A DNA stretch of 64,000 nucleotides from Phyllostachys edulis (taxonomy: Eukaryota; Streptophyta; Magnoliopsida; Poales; Poaceae). Below, piece after piece: positions 56,206 to 64,000 of the stretch. Below the pieces are notes generated by a model. It searched no databases. It had not been told where the DNA came from and worked only from the letters and a program-made list of their open reading frames with translations. Location: positions 96,718,955 through 96,782,954 of the forward strand of contig CM070546.1 of assembly GCA_036346405.1 (NCBI GenBank), given 5' to 3'. The position numbers and the translations under genes are program-made. The first letter of the stretch is position 1. Each line of letters opens with the position of its first letter.

Positions 56206-57551
56206 CCCTGTGATTCAGGCTCACTAGAGAATAGGTGCCGGAACTCAGATTTTACTCACTCTTCCAAGCGACTCTCTTTTGAGCGAGACAAAACTGCAAC
56301 GGATGTTGCACTGACTAAGGACATACTAGGAATGATGTTCTGAGCTGATTAGGCTGGCTCTGCAATGACATGATTCACTCGTCCTCTTGTAGAAGGAAGT
56401 AGAGTCCTGGTGGCTTGACCTGGGGTCTGAGGTGTTTCTTGGCTTGCTCCTTGTGTAGGGGTACTGGCTGGTGTAGCTCCCAAGTTGAATGGAATTGGCG
56501 TCGGAGCAGGATTGTTGCTTCTTTGAGGTTGGTTGTTGTTGCTGTTGAAGTTGCAAAATCTCAAACAATTTGGGCGAGGTATCAAGGCAGGGTCCCGACT
56601 ACAAAGAGAGAGGTGAAGCGCAGCGGATGTCAGGCATTCATTCTGACTCTCTGTGGATGGTTCTGGTGAGAACCATGCTACGTCATCTTCCTCTTGCTGG
56701 ATTCTTCTAGCTCATGATGAGACTCCTCTATGAGAATAGCCTTATCCACCATATGCTGGAAATCTACATAGTCGTTACCAACAATTTGCACCTTTAGATT
56801 GAGGTTGAGTCCACACTTGAAACGCTTCTGATGTGCATTATCTGAGGCAACGTCCTCTGGAGCATAACGAGAAAGTTAAGTGAACTGGTTGATGTATTCA
56901 CTCACTGACATGCTTCCTTGTTGTAAATTACAGAACTCATTTTTCTTCATCTCCACTTTGCCATCTGGAACATGAGAGTGGCGGAAAGCTGCTGAAAACT
57001 CGGCCCAGGTAATAGCTTGTAGATCCTCATGTGTTGCACTGTAGTTTTCCCACCATTATGCTATTGTGCCCTTCAGTTGATGTGTGGCATAAAGAACATT
57101 TTCATGATCATTACACTGAGCAATGGTGAGTTTCTTCTCAATGGAGTGTAGCCAGTCATCATCGTCTAGGGGTTTGGAGGAGTTGGAAAATGTAGGTGGA
57201 CATATCCTCATGAACTCCACCAACTTTAACTACGGGAGAGCTGGTGGTGGCGGCGGCATGGTAGCTGCTTGGTTGTTCTGGTTCAGCATGTTGACTATTG
57301 AAGCATCGGTATGGTTATGTTGATTCATCATCTGGTTCATATTCTGCATCATGACATTCATTAGCTGAGTCTGAGCTGCCATAAATAGACCCATGCCCTG
57401 GTCTGCTATTGCGAATGGTGGGGGTGGAGCATTGGGATTAATGTTGACATTGTGATCCACTGGTTCACTGTGACTTGCTGAGTTGCGTGTTTGAACTATC
57501 TGCAATAATTCTCCACAGGTTTAATAGATGAGAGTGAGAATTAAAGCATGA
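56206..57551 (-). pseudogene. Ty3/gypsy gag of element J, gag-only
   Basis: The minus strand reads from 57505 MQIVQTRNSASHSEPVDHNV, a Pro-rich patch and a Met/Gln/Asn-rich stretch (MMNQHNHTD). After a frame break comes the gag core, with WAEFSAAFRHSHVPDG and a stretch like LQQGSMSVSEYINQF followed by LSRYAPEDVA and KRFKCGLNLNLKVQI (about 57020-56820). It ends in an Asn/Pro/Ser-rich tail (to 56349). Single-base breaks and stops occur. After gag the sequence goes straight to a polypurine tract, so pol is absent: a non-autonomous element, not a pol truncation at the window edge. Its 5' side is cut at 57552 by LTR K. Confidence 0.75.
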
Positions 57552-60500
57552 TGTCACATCCCCAATTAATGAATAAGAACTAGTATGCATCTCATCAGCA
57601 TGCATCATGTTTATAAACATTTGCATAATTTATTGCACTTGGAAAATCTCCAACAATTGTTACACAACACTTCAAAAATTTAACTCCAAACAAAAACTTG
57701 TGATCATCATCTAGAAATAATTTATTCAATTAATATAATAATTATCATGAATAAATACAATTTTCCCAAATTTTTGGGAACAGTTTCAAACCTCAGAAAA
57801 TTCAAACACAATTCAATGACATACCCTAAGTTTGAAATTAAATTATACAAATTTAATTATAAACAGGGGGTTTTCAAATTTTATTTGGGTACTAGGTCAT
57901 CCCAGGAACACCTCTGATTTATTTCAGATTTTTTAGGATTTTTATTTCTATTTTTAAACCTCTGGTCAAACTAGAATCAGTTTGAAACCAAATCAGTCAA
58001 CCCATTCACTATTCGTTGGGTTCAAACCGAGCTCGAGTCTGACCAGGCCTAATCAACTTGGCTGAGCCAACTAACCTAACTGGCTCGGACCCGAGTCCAA
58101 CCTGCGTGCCTTGTGCCACTAATGCGCTAGGCTCGCGCATCAGGGTCGTCTCCCACCTCCCGCTGCATCGCACAGGCCGTGCCCGCCACGCGCCCACCGA
58201 GCCCTACGGCATGCCGTCGTCGCCATGACCACACCGCCCAAATCGGCCAGTCCTAGAGCTCCACCACTTAACACCTCCCTCACTCTGTCTCATTCCCGGG
58301 CTTAAACCCCACTCCTGCTCCTCCTTTTGCCTCACTTCTCCTCGCACCCGAGAGGAGGAGGTCGCTTGTGCATGCTCCATTCTCGGGTAAGTCCAAAGTC
58401 ATGGCATCCCCTAGTCTTGCTATTGCCTGTAGTGTCCATTTTTCCTAATTCCAGTGTTTATCATCGCTTGTAGAATCCGGAACAACGAAGTGTCCATTAC
58501 TGCTCCAGAGTGCGCACCCGAGACCGCCTCCGTGCGAACATAGCCTCCGGTGAGCTCTTTCGCATTCCTTGCGCATCAAAATACGCCTTTTAGCCTAACA
58601 AGACTTTCCCCTCAATCAATTTGTCGGATGCTACTCAGGGGCTCAAGAATTTTGGTTTTTCCCCTTCACGGCCGTCAGAACCCCTTTTCTTCTCTGGCGA
58701 CGTTTCGGTAAGGCATTACCAAATTACTCGCGTTCACACCATCTCCTAGGTTCCTTTGAGCTTTTTCGACAGCTAGTTTCCTTTCTCCTACCTCAGGCTG
58801 ACCTCTCCACGTTGGACCTCATTGCCGCCGTCACCATTGCTGTGGACAAGCTCACTCCGGTGATCTCCTAACCCCTACATCGTTCGGGTACGTTCTACAA
58901 ACCTTGTAGGAACTAGTACGTGCATTCTTTTGCTTAGTATATGGGCTTAGTGTCGCATGCACCTACACCGTAGGTTCGTCGCCGCTCGCCGTCGGCTAGC
59001 CGCCGTTCTAGGACGGCTCAGCTGCCGCCACCACTACCAAGAGGTGCGCACAGCTATTGTGGTTCCATTCATACCATTGGCTCGCACCGCCGTGGCTGGG
59101 AATGCCAGCGAGGCTCCGGTCAACACCGAGCCATTTTGTCGGAACGCCCGACAATTCCTGTAGCTGAGCCATTAGGGAATAAGTACGGTGATTAGCTCTT
59201 AATTGCGAATCACGGTCGGAAAAACACGTTTAATGCGTAATGGATATCATCAAAGGCTGCCAGGTGGCCTCAGGCGTTAAGTGGATTAGTCCACGGTGGT
59301 AGACTAGCGGTACGGTTCAATTGGCTAGGTCCACACACTATTTCGTGCATTGGGTCATTGACAAGTAGGGCCCACATGTTAGTTCGGTTAAAAATTCAGA
59401 GTTTAAATGAAAAATACACTGTGCTTTAGGTCCCACTGGTCAGTGCCTATGGCTAGCACGGCTCTCGGTAAGAAATGTAATGAATGCTTTAGAAAAATTC
59501 GAAATCTGTTTATTTGCACACTAAAAAAATATGAATAACTTCAAAAATGCATAACTAATTCATCTTAACTCCAAAATGGGTGAAACCATTGTTGGTAATT
59601 TTAATTTTTAGTGAAATTTATTACAAAATTGGTTTCAAACATGTCTCTGTAGCAAAGAGTATAGTTTTGGAAAAATGATGCATAACTCTATTATTTTTAC
59701 AACAGAAAAAGGCTGATAACTTTGAAAATTCATAACTAATTCATAAAGACTCCAAATGAGATGAACCAAGATATTTTGGACTTGTAATAATATTCTATAT
59801 TTATCCATATAATCCTTGTATCCTCCACTGCTTTGCAAAATTTGGCCAAATAATTAAATTGAAGGAATAGTGACAAATGGGAATTTCTAGAAATCTGAAA
59901 TTCAAATGGCCATGACTCTTACACACTAAATCCAAATGTAATATTTATTTCATCCAAATTCATCTAAAATGATGAACTAGCCACTGTAGAAAATTCATGC
60001 ATTTTTGAGCATTTGATTTTTGAGGTATTTCTCGGTGTTTATTGATACCGTTAATTCCTTAGATTCCGAAGCCATTGATATTGACTCCTACGCCACTGAG
60101 AGTGAGAAATTGATCTACCAGCAAGGCAAGTATCATTTGAACTTTCTTTTGCATCATATTTTATCCCAGTTTTTGATAAGTTAGTGTGATAATTACTTGG
60201 ATGCTCATTTTGCTATGTCGCTATTTTTGTGATGTGTAGTTAGCTATATCCTAAATCATGAGGTTATCCTTGAATTATTCTAGTTCTACATGCTTAAGTT
60301 AGGTTGTGTGAAATATATTGTATGGGTTTGCTTAGCCATGCAAATCTAGAAATAGTAGTTTAATTGTCGGGGTTAACCCAACAATTATGGGAGAAACACA
60401 CTTTCTAATATTCTTTTTATTCTAGATCTTCGTATCTATTTTATGAGTCAAATTTTGCCATTTTAAATGAGTTTTGGGGTCTGGACAAGTGGTTGCTAGT

Positions 60501-60582
60501 GAGGGTGCCTTCGTGCACGAGATCGGGTATGTGGTTGACTTGTCCGGACCAACAAGGACTGAACATTGGTAACATCGTTGAT

Positions 60583-63500
60583 TGTAACATCCCAATTTTC
60601 TGAGCTTTAAAAATCTTTTGAACAGATAGTAGGAGAAAATTTACCATTTGGTTTTATTTGAATTTAATGCAAAAGCTTAAACATGGACTTTGTACATCAA
60701 AACAATTTAATATGACTAAAGTCAACATCAACAAGGGTCAAAACTATTTTATTTGGATTCTATGTGCTTAGATATATTTTCTAGATTTTTCTAGAATTTT
60801 TCCAAGTTCATTTGCTACTTTCTATTGCTTATTTGAATTTCTGGTATTTTTTCTAAAAAGAAAAAGTATTAAAATATCAGATAATGGCATCGGGTCAATC
60901 TTCATCGCCCACCCACCTTTTTTCCCGCGACGCGGCCCACTCGCCCAGCTTCTCCAGCGCAAAGCCGCGCCATTCATCCATCGTCGTCTGATCAAATCTT
61001 GACGGTCAGATCCTATTGGTCCGAACGTCTCCGTTCACTCCTTTCCGCTGACGCGTGGGTCCCGCGCGTCGGGCCTTCGTTCCCGTTTCGGTTTCGTCCT
61101 CGCGAGCCATGCGCGTTGTCCACCATTGCCAATCTCCGAGCTCGATACGACAACAGAGATTTTCTAATTAAATTTCTTCTAGAAAACGCGCCAGACTCTA
61201 TCTTCTATCCTTTCGCAGCCAAATTAGATCAAATTAGATCCCGTAACCTATTCTATCTACTAGAATCCTAGATTTGTTCTTTGTGTGCATCTCGGACTCT
61301 TTGGGCGTTTCCTTATCCCGTGTCGCCTCAGCCTATAAATAGCACCCCGAGGTTCACCCTCGCCCCTCGCATCCCAGAGCCGCCACCCTTTGAGCCCAAT
61401 CGCCCTAGCGCCGCCACAATTCGACTTTTAGGGTTTTTGTCACTGCTGCAGTTTTTCTTCATTTCCTTTGCCGCCGGTGACGCATTGCCTCCGTGGAGTA
61501 CATTGCCGGGACCGCCATCACCAGATCTATCTCTAGGACCCTTCCCCGACGCCAATACCCCGTCGGAGCGACCGTCCGACAATAACAGATCCGCTCCTCC
61601 ACTTGAGCCTCGCCGCCAGCCACCATCGTCCACCTCAACCACCCGGAGTTGCACCCAAAGGTTCGCAATAGCCTTAGCTTCATTCCCGTACCATCTGTTG
61701 CCGGTGAGACACCGTCGTTCTCCGTTGCCGTTGGTTCCTGTGCCATCGCCGCCGTCGAGATGACGTGTGCGCCTGTGTCACCAGCCACCTTAGCCTCTCT
61801 GCAGACGTGTCATCTGATGTGGCGCCGAGTCAGTGCCGCGTTAGTGCACGCGTGTGCAGTCCAGCCAAAACTCCCAGATCCAAACTTCCATAGATTGATT
61901 TCACCATGCACCAAGCCACTGCCTCGTGGGTCCCATTGTCAGATCCACTGTTCCGTGAACCCATGAACCATAGACCCCTGAGCCAATTCCGTGAGCCCGG
62001 TCTATAGACCGAGGGCCCACATGTTAGCCACCGCACCTTTTCTCCGGATTTATTTTAATTCAGAAGTTCCTTCGCTAATGTCATCCGACGTCATAAATCC
62101 GATTTTCTGTTAAAGAATAATTCGGATAATTCAGTTTTAGGGTTTTCTTTAGTTTCCAACTTCCCAAGCTCATATCTTTTGCATCCGAACTCCGTTTAAG
62201 CCCATTCAAATTTCTAAATTCGTCTAAATTCGAGATCTATTTATCTGAGATTTTTATTTAATTTTTGGAGTTTTTTTTCTTCTATTATTTATTTGCTTTC
62301 GTTTGCAAGTAGACGTCGATACTTCGGGAAGATTGGAAGAAGAAGAAGCACCTCAAGACCAAGATCAATACCAAGACCTTTTCCAAGGCAAGTTATACCT
62401 TTGATCATATTGAACCCAGTTTTCTAAAATTACTTTGATTCAAATTATTGCACTTATTTCAAGTATTTATTTAAATGCTTTTGGGTGTAGTTATTATCCC
62501 ATTTGTTATGACCTCCTTGTCTAATTGTATGTCATAATCTTTTGTCACCCTAGTTTGGTTCATTTAGTTGGTGCTATGGTATTACCAACATGGGATGGTT
62601 AGATACGATTAGATCACTTAGCCATGCTACGAGTCATCATCTCATGTAAGTTGCGAATATAAACTTGACTAAGTGACTATGGAACTATGTGATAAAAATG
62701 TGTGTACTATGTGCTATTACTCGTTGATGGCATATGTTGCACTTAACCAACAGGGTGGGAAAGGATTTAGACTGGGGCAAGTGGTGGATACTGTGTGCTA
62801 CTTTTGGTGGATCTGTGTGCATGGGTCTGATAACTTGTGTGCGTAGGGATTTGTAGTACATTGAAAGTCTTGTCTTGGTCAATTAAGGACTTAACTTTGT
62901 GCGCCATTGAACTGAGCCTCTCGTACAATCACATGCCTGATAGGACAAGCCTAACTTAGTAAGTTATGGATTCTTGACATTGACTACTCAGGTAGTAGGT
63001 TAAACTGTGTTGTATGGGTGGAGGTGTGTTACCACTGTGGTTGGGTGCACATCACGAGGCGGTTCGCTGTGTCCCTGTCCAACGGTGTGTGTTATGCCAA
63101 GCGCTGTGGAAGGGTTGGTATAGCATAAAGCACACTGGGAGTGTCAATGCTTGAGATGAAGTTTTGAAACATTTTGTTACGATTAGTGCTAGCTAGCTAC
63201 ACTAGCTGTATCGTGTAGGTAAAGTGTACAAACTTTGCAGAGTGTTAAATCAATCTATTCGAATAGCTACGTCCGCGGTCATGGACATGCTCGGGGATTT
63301 CACACGAGGGGTAGATTTTCATGAAAACCTTGGGAAGGGAGATGTGTGACTTAAGTCATATGGCTATGTGAATAACTTGATTAGGCTATGTGTCCTTGTG
63401 AAATAAAATTGTTAAATTATTATCGTCTATTTGTTTTGAATTATGCTTTCAATCTATTACTTGTATTCAAACTACAAATGTCAGATTTCAAAAAAAGAGC

Positions 63501-63943
63501 CACGTAAGCCATTCCTTTGGAATAAGCCCGCATCTATAATTGCATTTACGTGGTATGACTTATGCGTACTTGTTGTGTACTCATGCTTGTTGTAAAACAT
63601 GCAACAGAAGAGGAGAAGTCATCGCTTGCTTTTGAGGAGTTCATCGAAGGTGCTTGATCGTAGGGTTTTGATCCCAGTCGGTTGCCAGTGGTGAATTGAT
63701 GGGATGCCGCTACCGTTTCTGTTTTCGCTGCTATTTAGTTTCTTTGTCAGCCCTGCGTGGCTTAATAATTGTAAACTCGACCATAAGGTCAAAACCTTTA
63801 TTTGTTGATCAAATTACACGTTTATGTTATTAACTGCTTGTGTGGATCGATATTCACCTGTGTTGACACTGTGTGCACTAGCGTGATCCTAGACTAGTGC
63901 ATTATATATAGAGGGTCCAGAATTGTATTTTTGGGTCCTGACA
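60583..63943 (+). mobile_element. solo LTR I (Tat/RIRE-type), 3361 bp
   Basis: It starts TGTAACATCCC, ends GGGTCCTGACA, and has the flanking duplication TTGAT (60578-60582, 63944-63948). There is a TATA box at 61333, a GC-rich block 61370-61960, CCAAGGCAAGTTATACC (62386), TATTCGAATAGC (63257) followed by GCGGTCATGGACATG, and a GTGTACTCATGC word near 63577. No internal region and no second LTR. Pro/Ser-rich frames (61281-61763 and the antisense) are compositional. Confidence 0.93.
61333..61342 (+). promoter_or_regulatory. TATA box in LTR I
   Basis: CTATAAATAG lies just before the GC-rich block, the same place as CTATAAATAGG in LTR G. Confidence 0.6.
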
Positions 63944-64000
63944 TTGATTCAAGTAAAACGCATGCTACCACACGCAGTATATGGGTGCTGTATGGTTAAG

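Larger units (their letters stand above)
57552..64000 (+). mobile_element. Tat/RIRE-type LTR K, split by solo LTR I and running off the window
   Basis: It starts TGTCACATCCCCAATTAATG. Like H it has CAAACTAGAATCAGTTTG and GGACCCGAGTCCAACC words (57970-58110), a GC-rich block, donor-like GGGTAAGTCC/GGTACG words and CAGCAAGGCAAGTATC (60119). Its reading is interrupted at 60582/60583 by solo LTR I and resumes at 63949 for the last 52 bases. The 3' end lies outside the window, so whether it is solo cannot be told. No gene is supported in it. Confidence 0.65.

Noticed and set aside
45206..64000. LTRs H and K as the two ends of one element with pol Y inside
   Set aside because: H has its own ATGGG duplication and inserted in element X. 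K starts with a different terminus and abuts the minus-strand gag of J.

Overview
This window looks like repeat-rich nuclear DNA from a grass (Poaceae). The evidence is several nested Ty3/gypsy LTR retrotransposons of two lineages: Tekay/Del-type chromoviruses, and elements with very long LTRs of the Tat/RIRE type. There are also Cassandra-like TRIMs, a CACTA element with subterminal repeats, a Helitron with a CTAG end, a tRNA-derived SINE and a relic of a plant-mobile-domain (PMD/Ulp1-type) transposon gene. The species cannot be named from the sequence alone. By my count one ordinary host gene is intact: an eight-exon minus-strand gene at 39242-41293 for a 302-residue multi-pass membrane protein. 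Almost everything else is mobile DNA or its remains.

Layout. 149-11.7 kb: chromovirus A (5' LTR 347-1797 broken by another LTR fragment, decayed pol 7225-9663, 3' LTR from 9664), with a minus-strand Helitron (3659-7224) carrying a GC-rich captured exon. 11.7-16.5 kb: a Tat-type LTR. 16.5-25.7 kb: a minus-strand PMD/Ulp1-like relic split by a block of LTRs (17177-23833) and by a TRIM (24324-25034). 26571-37910: a full chromovirus, B, with tRNA-iMet primer site and polypurine tract. A 1945-bp solo LTR packed with near-palindromic GGTACTACCG motifs sits in its 5' LTR, and a second TRIM sits in its internal region. 37.9-43.3 kb: the gene island, with a SINE (38363-38564), the membrane-protein gene and a GA repeat. 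43.3-57.5 kb: decayed Ty3 gag and pol copies. One reading frame there is split by a 6.3-kb solo LTR (H, 45206-51554), which itself holds a 1.4-kb CACTA element. 57552 to the window end: a Tat-type LTR split by a 3.4-kb solo LTR (I, 60583-63943).

Target-site duplications set the boundaries of six insertions exactly: GGTAG (solo LTR in B), GTATT and GTAAC (TRIMs), ATGGG (H), TTGAT (I) and AAA (CACTA). The SINE has a 16-bp duplication with one mismatch. In two cases removing the insertion on paper closes a reading frame, and in one it gives the undisrupted sequence seen in the sister LTR. All residue and identity statements were read by eye; no search or alignment was run.
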